From Syntrophobacteria bacterium (GTDB lineage: Bacteria > Desulfobacterota > DSWW01), in NCBI GenBank assembly GCA_030145435.1, contig JAQYVQ010000223.1:1-5206 (forward strand): DNA of 5,206 nucleotides, written 5' to 3'. Positions 1 through 5,206 of this stretch are shown here, one piece after another. The notes beneath the pieces were generated by a model. That model worked only from the letters and a program-made list of their open reading frames with translations, did no database searches and was not told the DNA's origin. The translations under genes and the position numbers were made by a program. Positions within the stretch are counted from its first letter, which is position 1, and each line of letters opens with the position of its first letter.

Positions 1-130
1 GAAAAAGTCCCATCTGCGGCGTTCGGCTTCATCCCTCGTCATTCAACGTACAGGAAGTACGCCTCATCGTCACATGGACCCCCGCCTTCGCGGGGGCATG
101 TTTTGCCTGCCTTGCATCTGGAACTTTTTG
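1..130. repeat. Imperfect inverted-repeat element with internal hairpins, overlapping a gene end
   Basis: The two ends are imperfect inverted copies. The left arm begins AAAAAGTCCCA at 2-12, and the reverse complement of the right arm (111-129) begins AAAAAGTTCCA. Inside are a hairpin with arms CGTAC (47-51) and GTACG (57-61), and a strong hairpin with arms CCCCCGC (79-85) and GCGGGGG (90-96) around a CTTC loop. The latter is flanked by CATG on both sides (73-76 and 97-100). This layout resembles the non-coding REP/MITE-like repeats scattered through many deltaproteobacterial genomes; that comparison is from memory and was not searched. The left arm may extend beyond the window edge. The element encodes residues 272-304 and the stop codon of the RnfB-like gene, so it probably landed in or next to that gene's 3' end. 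Confidence 0.7.
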
Positions 131-943
131 AACAGCCTCCACCACTTTTTCAACGGGCGGCGTAGCGGGCGATTCGTGCAGAAGGACCACGTTCTGGGGA
201 CAGGCCTCCACGCATAATCCGCAGCCATTGCAGCGTTCTTCGATCCATCGAGGCAGGCCGCTTCCGGTTGGCTCGAGTGCACCTTCCGGGCAGGCTTCGA
301 TACAACGATCGCAAAGGATGCAACCATCCGGGCAGGCCCAGTCGCTCGAGGGTCCCATAGGTCCCTTGCAGAGGATTTCGAGGCCCCCTTCCTCGGGAAC
401 GAGGGCGATCAGGTCAAGAGGGCAGGACCCCAGGCATTCCCCGCACCCGTCGCAACGGGACGGATCCACCCGGGCAATCCCATTCGCGACACGGATAGCA
501 CGGGGTGGGCAGGAGGGGACACAGTCTCCGAACCCCAGGCAGGCGTTCCCGCATTCCTTCGGACGAACGGACATCCCGGCGGCAGCCCGGCAGGAAGGGG
601 CCCCGGAGTAGCGATAGCGGAGCGATACGCGGCGCCCACTGCATCGAATCAAGGCCTTCATCTCCCGAGGCCGGATTGCAGCATCCCCCAATCCACATTC
701 GCAGGAGAGATCTCTCCCGGTTGCCGCGGTGTCCCCAGGATCCTCGGAACCGCCTCGCACCAGCGCCTTCGCGAACCCGCCGCATCCCGCCTCGCCGCAC
801 CCGTCGCAGGGCGACCGTCCCAACGGGTCGGCGTCGTGTGCCCCTGTCTCGTCGCTCGGGAACACCTTCTTGGAAAGGAAGTACCCGAGCAGAAGAATAA
901 GCCCAAGCAGGAACAGGATGGCTCCGGGCATAGCCCAACTCAT
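29..943 (-). CDS. rnfB: RnfB-like membrane-anchored polyferredoxin (electron transport complex subunit B family)
   Basis: A 304-residue protein with one hydrophobic N-terminal helix (about residues 5-24), so probably anchored to the inner membrane with its iron-sulfur part in the cytoplasm. An RnfB-type cysteine motif follows (C46, C49, C54, then C81 or C83). Next come the RnfB landmarks IRCSG (99-103), SCRAA (117-121) and CLGFGDC (135-141). Ferredoxin cysteines lie at C131/C135/C141/C145 and C164/C167/C170/C174, and a second ferredoxin pair at C208/C211/C214/C218 and C238/C241/C244/C248. This allows up to five [4Fe-4S] clusters. RnfB normally passes electrons between ferredoxin and the membrane Rnf complex. 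Two things are odd: the spacing between the third and fourth cysteines of the first motif is about ten residues longer than usual, and the last 33 residues come from a repeat. The ATG at 943 follows a G-rich stretch with a modest ribosome site (GGTGGAAG). No other rnf gene is upstream, since the preceding gene is a thiolase, so it may be an orphan RnfB-like protein. Confidence 0.88.
   Translation of the reverse strand: MSWAMPGAILFLLGLILLLGYFLSKKVFPSDETGAHDADPLGRSPCDGCGEAGCGGFAKALVRGGSEDPGDTAATGRDLSCECGLGDAAIRPREMKALIRCSGRRVSLRYRYSGAPSCRAAAGMSVRPKECGNACLGFGDCVPSCPPRAIRVANGIARVDPSRCDGCGECLGSCPLDLIALVPEEGGLEILCKGPMGPSSDWACPDGCILCDRCIEACPEGALEPTGSGLPRWIEERCNGCGLCVEACPQNVVLLHESPATPPVEKVVEAVQKVPDARQAKHAPAKAGVHVTMRRTSCTLNDEG
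79..96. other. Strong GC hairpin inside the repeat
   Basis: This is a perfect 7-bp stem, CCCCCGC (79-85) with GCGGGGG (90-96), and a 4-nt loop. It lies within the coding sequence of the RnfB-like C-terminal tail. On the plus strand it is followed by CATGTTTT, so it could weakly terminate rightward transcription. On the minus strand, the sense strand of the gene, no T-run follows. It may instead stabilise the 3' end of the mRNA, as REP hairpins do; that role is inference. Confidence 0.6.
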
Positions 944-956
944 CTTCCACCCCCCA

Positions 957-984
957 AGGCGAAAGGCGAAAGGCGAAAGGCGAA
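957..984. repeat. Short tandem repeat, four copies of a 7-mer
   Basis: AGGCGAA is repeated four times without error, just upstream of the RnfB-like start codon. The tract sits at about -14 to -41 relative to the ATG on the minus strand, where it reads TTCGCCT. The reverse complement of this unit recurs at 1072-1081 at the other end of the same spacer. Copy number in such a tract could vary by slippage and would change the length of the 5' leader. Confidence 0.9.
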
Positions 985-1050
985 AGACTGTGCCATTGGC
1001 TGCAAAAGACGCCCTTCCTGTAATCTATTTGATCCGGGGTTCAGGGTTCT

Positions 1051-1095
1051 TCCTTCCCTTTATCCCTTTGCCCTTTCGCCTGCGGCTTTGCCGCG
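1051..1095. repeat. Degenerate pyrimidine repeat plus a small hairpin downstream of the thiolase
   Basis: The plus strand shows loosely repeated CCCTTT units (about 1055-1076), ending in CCTTTCGCCT (1072-1081). That 10-mer is an exact inverted copy of AGGCGAAAGG within the 957-984 tract. A 5-bp hairpin GCGGC/GCCGC (1082-1086 and 1090-1094) with a TTT loop follows, only six bases past the thiolase stop codon. No U-run follows it in the minus-strand direction, so it is not a textbook terminator, though it could mark the end of the thiolase message. Confidence 0.6.
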
Positions 1096-1099
1096 TCAC

Positions 1100-2305
1100 T
1101 TACCAGTCGTACTCTTCCCGTTCAATGACCGTGGCCACCCCCTGCCCGCCGCCACAGCAGGCATTGGCACACCCGTACCGGGCATCTCTCACATTCAGAA
1201 TCCTGGCCAGGGTGCCCACGAGCCGGCATCCGCTCGCGCCAAGGGGGTGTCCGATCGCCGTGCCCCCACCCATGACATTCACCCTGTCCGGATCGAGGCC
1301 GAGTTCCTGGATGCAGTGCAGGGCCACGATGCAGAAGGCCTCATTGATCTCCCAGTAGTCGATCTCCTGTGCCGACAGCCCGGCCATCTTCAAGGCCTTC
1401 TCGGATGCGGGAACCGGGCCCCTTCCCATTATCGTGGGGTGTACGCCGGCAAACCCGATGGACCGGATCGTGGCCAGGGGCTGAATGCCCTTTGCCTTGG
1501 CCGTCTCCTTGGACATCAGGACCACGCAGCTCGCCCCGGCATTGAGCGGTGAGGAGTTGCCGGCCGTGATCACCCCCCCCTCCGGCTTGAAAGCGGGCTT
1601 GAGACCTGCCATGTCCTCAACGGTCGTCTCGGGTCGCACGGACTGATCCGTGTCCACCATTACGATGCTTGCGTCGGCTTGCTCCGCCTCCACGGGTAGG
1701 ATTTCTTCGTCGAAAAAGCCCTCGTCCTGCGCCTTGGTAGCAAGCTGATGGGCCCGGGCGCCCCAGGCATCCATGTCTTCTTTGGTGCAATCGGTCTGAG
1801 CAAAAAGCTTCTCAGCCGTCAAGCCCATGCTCATGGCCGTCGCAATATCCCAGTGCTTGTATTTTTCTTCGCTTATGAGCGACATATTGAGCGATATGGC
1901 CTCCGGCGATGCCCCCATCGGGACGCGGGTCATGTGCTCGAACCCACTCGCCATGACGATGTCGGCACTGCCGGTGGCGACTTCCATGTAAGCGATGTGG
2001 ATGGCAGCCATCGAGGAGCCGCACTGCTGATCCACGAACTTCGCCGGCACCGTTTCCGGAAAGTTGGCCAGGAACAGGGGGAACCGCCCGCCGTACGTCC
2101 AGTTCTCATGGACGCCCATAGCAGAGCCGGTCAGGAAATCGTCCAATTCCTTAGGCCTTATGTTCAGCCTGTCCATCAGGGCGGGCATCAGCCGTGCCAG
2201 CAGTTCATCTCCCCTCAGCTTGTGGAACCAATCTCTTCCCGGCTCCCGGGGCCTGGAGCGGGATTGTGCCGTTCTCAGATAGCCGGCGATCACGACTTCT
2301 CTCAT
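1100..2305 (-). CDS. Thiolase (acetyl-CoA C-acyltransferase/acetyltransferase)
   Basis: A full-length 401-residue thiolase, the usual size for the family. It cleaves a 3-ketoacyl-CoA with CoA to give acetyl-CoA and a shortened acyl-CoA, or catalyses the reverse condensation; the enzyme is cytoplasmic. The nucleophilic cysteine is C95 in DQQCGSSM, close to the FadA-type CGSSM motif. EHMTRVPM (123-130) also matches the FadA-like subgroup. The remaining active-site blocks are NEAF (321-324), GGGTAIGHPLGASG with H353, and the C-terminal ACCGGGQG with the general acid/base C383. C384 takes the place of the usual isoleucine or valine next to it. The ATG at 2305 is preceded by a strong GAGGAGG site (2313-2319) at 7-nt spacing, which settles the start. 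It is transcribed toward the RnfB-like gene 156 bp downstream and could share a message with it. Substrate chain length cannot be read from the sequence; beta-oxidation or acetoacetyl-CoA cleavage are both possible. Confidence 0.96.
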   Translation of the reverse strand: MREVVIAGYLRTAQSRSRPREPGRDWFHKLRGDELLARLMPALMDRLNIRPKELDDFLTGSAMGVHENWTYGGRFPLFLANFPETVPAKFVDQQCGSSMAAIHIAYMEVATGSADIVMASGFEHMTRVPMGASPEAISLNMSLISEEKYKHWDIATAMSMGLTAEKLFAQTDCTKEDMDAWGARAHQLATKAQDEGFFDEEILPVEAEQADASIVMVDTDQSVRPETTVEDMAGLKPAFKPEGGVITAGNSSPLNAGASCVVLMSKETAKAKGIQPLATIRSIGFAGVHPTIMGRGPVPASEKALKMAGLSAQEIDYWEINEAFCIVALHCIQELGLDPDRVNVMGGGTAIGHPLGASGCRLVGTLARILNVRDARYGCANACCGGGQGVATVIEREEYDW

Positions 2306-2312
2306 CGAACTG

Positions 2313-2319
2313 CCTCCTC
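2313..2319 (-). promoter_or_regulatory. Strong ribosome binding site of the thiolase gene
   Basis: On the minus strand the sequence GAGGAGG lies 7 nt before the ATG at 2305. It is nearly a full match to the anti-Shine-Dalgarno sequence and fixes the start codon. Confidence 0.9.
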
Positions 2320-2365
2320 GTGTTCAGGATTGACTTGGAGGTATCTGTGCAACCATCGAGGGTCG

Positions 2366-2377
2366 AACGAGCTCGTT
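2366..2377. promoter_or_regulatory. Perfect 12-bp palindrome, candidate operator
   Basis: AACGAGCTCGTT is identical on both strands. It lies 61 bp upstream of the thiolase start codon and downstream of the candidate thiolase promoter, within the expected leader. A palindrome of this size suits a dimeric repressor such as a TetR-family acyl-CoA sensor acting as a roadblock. No regulator is identified here, so the role is inferred. A weaker interrupted palindrome, TGAA-GCG-TTCA, lies 14 bp further away at 2392-2402. Confidence 0.45.
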
Positions 2378-2445
2378 TGGATTCCATACACTGAAGCGTT
2401 CAAGGATTAACCTGTCGAGCAGAAAAGAAGAGGGGGTAACTGTTT

Positions 2446-2474
2446 ATAAGATGATTTCGGAAGCGAAAAGTCAA
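2446..2474 (-). promoter_or_regulatory. Candidate sigma70-type promoter of the thiolase gene with a palindrome in the spacer
   Basis: On the minus strand, TTGACT (2474-2469, 5 of 6 to the -35 consensus) is followed after exactly 17 bp by TCTTAT (2451-2446, 4 of 6 to the -10 consensus). This predicts a transcript beginning near 2439 with a leader of about 134 nt. The spacer contains the 14-bp inverted repeat TTTCG-CTTC-CGAAA (2468-2455), placed where a bound repressor would block RNA polymerase. The match is by eye and no start site is known. Confidence 0.45.
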
Positions 2475-2512
2475 GGTTCGATAAGGTGGACCTCCCGAAA
2501 AGACGGAGGCCT

Positions 2513-2541
2513 TTGGCATCTCCCCGCGGCTTTGATATCCT
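2513..2541 (+). promoter_or_regulatory. Candidate promoter directly abutting the phosphatase start codon
   Basis: TTGGCA (2513-2518, 5 of 6 to the -35 consensus), a 17-bp spacer and TATCCT (2536-2541, 4 of 6 to the -10 consensus) would start transcription near 2548, within a few bases of the ATG at 2551. No Shine-Dalgarno sequence lies before that ATG. Together these suggest a leaderless message. The alternative is that the true start lies further downstream or that transcription begins elsewhere. Confidence 0.35.
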
Positions 2542-2550
2542 TTCGAACCC

Positions 2551-3222
2551 ATGAGGCAGGCAGGCCCGACATGCAGGGAAGGGGTTGATCTGGTCGTGTT
2601 CGACCTGGACGGCACGCTCGTGGACAGCAGAGAGGACATATCGCGGGCTGTCAACGAGGGGATCGTTGCCGTGGGAGGCGGGAAGCGTCCCGTGAGCGAG
2701 ATCATCCCTCACATCGGCCGCCCGCTCATGGATATCTTCAACGATCTGCTTCCTGTCGAGTTGCGCGCCAAGGCCGGGAGGGCCACAGAGATCTTCCGGG
2801 AGTACTTCTTTGCCCATTGCGTAGAAACCAGTCGTCTGTGCCCGGGTGTGAGCGAGTGCCTCGAGGGCCTGGAGGCCGTCTCGCGGGCCATCGCAACCAC
2901 CAAGATGACCTTCATGGCGGAGCGTGTGGTCCAACAAATGGGCATTGCCCACCATTTCGACCTGGTCCAGGGAAGCGACGACATCCCGCACAAACCCGAC
3001 CCCACCGTCCTGGCCCTGGTCCTCGAGAAGCTCCGTAAGGAGGCCGGGAGGGCCTGGGTTGTGGGTGACACGGCGTACGACATACGGGCCGGCAAGGCTG
3101 CCGGCATGCACACCTGTGCGGTAACGTACGGCATCGGCGAAGTCGAGGACCTCGAGAGGGAGGCCCCGGACCTCCTGCTCGACAACCTGGCAGACCTGCC
3201 TGCGGAAATAGGGGTTCGGTAG
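2551..3222 (+). CDS. HAD-superfamily phosphatase, phosphoglycolate phosphatase type
   Basis: A 223-residue protein of the usual length for Gph-like HAD subfamily IA hydrolases, which remove phosphate from small molecules such as 2-phosphoglycolate in the cytoplasm. All four HAD motifs are present: DLDGT with nucleophile D18 and acid/base D20; motif II ATTK with T116; motif III lysine K148 in HKPDP; and the Mg-binding motif IV GDTAYD with D173 and D177. The helical cap lies roughly at residues 27-95. Motif II has threonine (T117) where relatives often carry asparagine, a mild change. An in-frame stop at 2533-2535 limits the start to the ATG at 2551 or later. That ATG has no ribosome site; a GTG at 2596 is better spaced from the purine run at 2577-2584 but would cut off the first beta strand. 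Substrate specificity is not certain (phosphoglycolate, pyrophosphate or a nucleotide are all possible). It stands alone between the divergent thiolase and the downstream acs. Confidence 0.93.
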   Translation: MRQAGPTCREGVDLVVFDLDGTLVDSREDISRAVNEGIVAVGGGKRPVSEIIPHIGRPLMDIFNDLLPVELRAKAGRATEIFREYFFAHCVETSRLCPGVSECLEGLEAVSRAIATTKMTFMAERVVQQMGIAHHFDLVQGSDDIPHKPDPTVLALVLEKLRKEAGRAWVVGDTAYDIRAGKAAGMHTCAVTYGIGEVEDLEREAPDLLLDNLADLPAEIGVR

Positions 3223-3244
3223 TCGATTCCAGACGGTGTGCCCC

Positions 3245-3275
3245 AGGAAAGCGGATAGGATCGCCTTCCTTGTTT
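3245..3275 (+). terminator. Weak rho-independent terminator candidate after the phosphatase gene
   Basis: AGGAAAGCG (3245-3253) pairs with CGCCTTCCT (3262-3270) with one internal A-C mismatch, leaving an 8-nt interval (3254-3261) as the loop. The T-rich TTGTTT overlaps the last stem base (3270-3275). It begins 22 bases past the phosphatase stop. The mismatch and broken T-run make it weak, but its position between the phosphatase and the candidate acs promoter is right. Confidence 0.45.
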
Positions 3276-3300
3276 GGAGCATCATAATTGTGGTTTGTGC

Positions 3301-3328
3301 TTGACGAGCATCAGGGAAACGGTTTATT
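3301..3328 (+). promoter_or_regulatory. Candidate sigma70-type promoter of acs
   Basis: TTGACG (3301-3306, 5 of 6) is followed by a 16-bp spacer and TTTATT (3323-3328, 4 of 6). Transcription would start near 3335, giving a short leader of about 28 nt that contains the ribosome site. A short inverted repeat TGCT-TGACG-AGCA (3298-3310) overlaps the -35 element and could be an operator half-site pair, though its 4-bp arms are weak evidence. Confidence 0.5.
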
Positions 3329-3346
3329 CGTGTATCGAAAGCCTCT

Positions 3347-3354
3347 AGAGGAGG
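3347..3354 (+). promoter_or_regulatory. Ribosome binding site of acs, overlapping a small palindrome
   Basis: AGAGGAGG ends 8 nt before the ATG at 3363, an ideal site and spacing. Its 5' part lies in the perfect 10-bp palindrome CCTCTAGAGG (3342-3351). As RNA this could only form a 3-bp stem with a CUAG loop, so strong sequestering of the ribosome site is unlikely. Confidence 0.85.
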
Positions 3355-3362
3355 AAAGACAG

Positions 3363-5206
3363 ATGAGCAACCAGCAGAAGGGGATTGAGTCGGTATCTTT
3401 GGAAGATCGGGTCTTCGAGCCGCCCAAGAAAGGCTTTGAGAATGCCTGGGTGAAGAACATGGACGAATACAAGGCCATGTACAAGCGATCGATCGAGGAC
3501 CCGGAGGGCTTCTGGGACGAGGTCGCGCAGGGGTTTGTCTGGTACAAGAAATGGGACAAGGTGCGCTCGTATGATTTCAAGGCAGACCCGATCCAGGTTC
3601 GGTTCTTCGAGGGGGGCAAGACGAACCTGAGCGTCAACTGTCTGGACCGGCACGTCGAGCAGGGCAAGGGGGACAAGGTGGCCATCATCTGGGAGCCCGG
3701 GGATGCCAAGGAGCCGGAAAGGCGGTTCACCTACCGGGAACTCCAGGAGCAAGTGTGCAAGTTCGCGAATGTTCTGAAGGCCCAGGGGGCCAAGCAAGGG
3801 GACCGGGTGACCCTCTATCTTCCCATGATCCCGGAGTTGGCCATTGCGATGCTGGCTTGCACCCGCCTCGGTGTGATCCACAGCATCGTCTTTGGGGGAT
3901 TCAGTGCCGAGTCCCTGGCCGAGCGGATCGTGGATGCGGAGTCACACATGCTCATCACGTGCGATGGTGTCTACCGGGGCGCCAAGGCCGTTCAGCAAAA
4001 GAGCAGCGCCGACCGCGCCATCCAGATTGCCGGAGATCGCGGTGTGCCGGTGGACAAATGCATCGTGGTCCGGAGGACCGGCATGGAGGTTACCGAAGAG
4101 GCGGGTAGAGACCTCTGGTGGCACGATCTGATGGAGGAGGCCTCGACCGAATGCGAACCCGAGCAGATGGACGCAGAGGATCCGCTGTTCATCCTCTACA
4201 CGTCCGGTTCAACCGGAAAGCCCAAGGGGGTGCTGCACACCACGGGCGGGTACATGATCTACACGGCGCACACCTTTAAGCACATCTTTGACTACCACGA
4301 TGAGGACATCTTCTGGTGCAGCGCCGATATCGGATGGGTCACGGGTCATTCCTACATCGTCTACGGGCCGCTGGCCAACGGGGCCACGACCCTCATGTTC
4401 GAGGGGATCCCCACCTACCCGGATCCGGGCCGCTGGTGGGAGGTGGTGGATAAGTACAAGGTGACGATCTTCTACACGGCCCCCACGGCCATTCGCGCCC
4501 TTGCCCGCGAGGGGGAGTCCTGGGTGAAGAAACACGACCGGTCGAGCCTCCGGCTGCTCGGCACGGTGGGCGAGCCGATCAACCCGGAGGCCTGGATATG
4601 GTATCACACGGAGGTGGGAGACGGTCGTTGTCCGGTGGTCGACACATGGTGGCAGACCGAGACGGGCGGCATCCTGATCACTCCCCTTCCGGCGGCCTTC
4701 CCCCTGAAGCCGGGGAGCGCGACCCTCCCTTACTTCGGTGTGCGGCCCCGCATCCTGCGTGAAGACGGAAGCGAGGCCGGCGTGAACGAGGGGGGCCTGC
4801 TCGTCATCGATGAGCCGTGGCCCGGCATGATGAGGGAGGTGTACGGCGACCCGAAGCGGTTCGGGGAGACCTACTTCCAGATGTTTCCGGGCGTGTATTT
4901 CACCGGGGACGGTGCCAAGAAGGATGAGGACGGCTATTTCTGGCTCATGGGGAGGGTCGATGACGTTCTCAACGTGAGCGGCCATCGACTGGGCACCGCC
5001 GAGATCGAAAGCGCGCTCGTTTCCCACCCACAGGTCGCTGAGAGTGCGGTTGTGGGCTTTCCCCACGACATCAAGGGCCAGGGGATCTATGCCTACGTGA
5101 CCCTGAAAGCCGGGGTCGAAAAGGGGGACGACCTGCTGAAGGAACTCCTCAAGCACGTTCGAAGCGAGATCGGCCCGATCGCCACGCCGGACAGGGTACA
5201 CTTTGC
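3363..5206 (+). CDS. acs: Acetyl-CoA synthetase (AMP-forming), 3' end cut by the window
   Basis: The open frame runs 614 codons from the ATG at 3363 to the window edge with no stop. It activates acetate with ATP to acetyl-AMP and then forms acetyl-CoA in the cytoplasm. The N-terminal ACAS domain spans about residues 35-90 (DEYKAMY, DPEGFW, NLSVNCLDRH). The ATP-binding loop is YTSGSTGKPKG (279-289). The acetate-pocket residues of Salmonella Acs (V310, T311, V386, W414) align at V326, T327, V402 and W430 with a constant offset of 16, which supports acetate rather than longer acids. TWWQTETGG (428-436), YFTGDG (512-517) and the hinge/C-terminal motif GRVDDVLNVSGHRLGTAE (530-547) are intact. The catalytic lysine (609 in Salmonella, expected near 625) and roughly 50 final residues lie outside the window, so regulation by lysine acetylation cannot be judged. 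It has its own candidate promoter and a strong ribosome site. It could serve acetate uptake or, run with pyrophosphate removal in reverse, acetate-forming metabolism. Confidence 0.98.
   Translation, partial: MSNQQKGIESVSLEDRVFEPPKKGFENAWVKNMDEYKAMYKRSIEDPEGFWDEVAQGFVWYKKWDKVRSYDFKADPIQVRFFEGGKTNLSVNCLDRHVEQGKGDKVAIIWEPGDAKEPERRFTYRELQEQVCKFANVLKAQGAKQGDRVTLYLPMIPELAIAMLACTRLGVIHSIVFGGFSAESLAERIVDAESHMLITCDGVYRGAKAVQQKSSADRAIQIAGDRGVPVDKCIVVRRTGMEVTEEAGRDLWWHDLMEEASTECEPEQMDAEDPLFILYTSGSTGKPKGVLHTTGGYMIYTAHTFKHIFDYHDEDIFWCSADIGWVTGHSYIVYGPLANGATTLMFEGIPTYPDPGRWWEVVDKYKVTIFYTAPTAIRALAREGESWVKKHDRSSLRLLGTVGEPINPEAWIWYHTEVGDGRCPVVDTWWQTETGGILITPLPAAFPLKPGSATLPYFGVRPRILREDGSEAGVNEGGLLVIDEPWPGMMREVYGDPKRFGETYFQMFPGVYFTGDGAKKDEDGYFWLMGRVDDVLNVSGHRLGTAEIESALVSHPQVAESAVVGFPHDIKGQGIYAYVTLKAGVEKGDDLLKELLKHVRSEIGPIATPDRVHF

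Noticed and set aside
79..104. Rho-independent terminator on the plus strand (GC hairpin then TTTT)
   Set aside because: No plus-strand gene ends nearby, CATG separates the stem from the short T-run, and the structure is better explained as part of the repeat element.
957..984. Possible CRISPR-like array from the AGGCGAA copies
   Set aside because: The units are 7 bp and contiguous with no spacers, so this is a simple tandem repeat.
1082..1094. Terminator for the thiolase gene
   Set aside because: The 5-bp hairpin lies just after the stop codon but lacks a U-run in the direction of transcription, so I report it only as part of the repeat tract.
729..1552. Plus-strand open frames of 209 and 238 codons across the RnfB-like and thiolase genes
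   Set aside because: Both run antisense through two well-supported genes and the repeat spacer, with no family signature or ribosome site that I can see.
1748..2410. 220-codon plus-strand open frame opposite the thiolase
   Set aside because: It is a shadow of the thiolase coding region, and its composition is typical of a non-coding frame.
2514..2530. Possible sigma54 promoter (TGGCAT followed by a GC-rich stretch)
   Set aside because: The GC of the -12 element is not at the required distance from the GG of the -24 element; the spacing is off by one or two bases.
2407..3285. 292-codon open frame on the minus strand opposite the phosphatase gene
   Set aside because: It is the antisense shadow of a gene with all four HAD motifs. 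Its translation shows no recognisable domain, and long antisense frames are expected in GC-rich DNA.
4209..5201. 330-codon open frame on the minus strand opposite acs
   Set aside because: It lies antisense to a clearly conserved acetyl-CoA synthetase. The predicted peptide is rich in Arg, His, Pro and Gly with no domain signature.

Overview
This GC-rich window reads as chromosomal DNA of an anaerobic bacterium. The combination of an RnfB-type iron-sulfur protein, a thiolase, an acetate-specific acetyl-CoA synthetase and repeat-laden gene borders resembles sulfate-reducing or syntrophic members of the former Deltaproteobacteria (Desulfobacterota). That placement is inferred from gene content and general sequence style; no rRNA or other taxonomic marker is present.

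Layout: positions 1-130 hold an imperfect inverted-repeat element with two internal hairpins, which also encodes the last 33 codons and stop of the gene beside it. A minus-strand RnfB-like polyferredoxin gene (29-943) has one N-terminal membrane helix and cysteines for up to five [4Fe-4S] clusters. A spacer (944-1099) is made mostly of short purine/pyrimidine repeats in inverted arrangement. A minus-strand thiolase gene (1100-2305) follows. The intergenic region 2306-2550 separates divergent genes and carries a candidate thiolase promoter with a palindrome in its spacer, plus further palindromes. A plus-strand HAD phosphatase of the phosphoglycolate phosphatase type (2551-3222) may be translated from a leaderless message. 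A 140-bp gap (3223-3362) has a weak terminator-like hairpin and a candidate promoter, and leads into a plus-strand acetyl-CoA synthetase gene (3363 to beyond the right edge), which is cut about 50 residues before its expected end.

Functionally, two of the four genes handle acetyl-CoA. The thiolase releases it from 3-ketoacyl-CoA or condenses two molecules, and Acs makes it from acetate. The RnfB-like protein may pass low-potential electrons at the membrane, which fits reoxidation of carriers reduced during acyl-CoA oxidation, but no other Rnf subunit is visible. The phosphatase looks like a housekeeping gene. I see no phage, CRISPR, toxin-antitoxin or defence system. The least ordinary features are the repeat that has become the tail of the RnfB-like protein, the stretched first cysteine motif of that protein, and the palindromes around the thiolase promoter.
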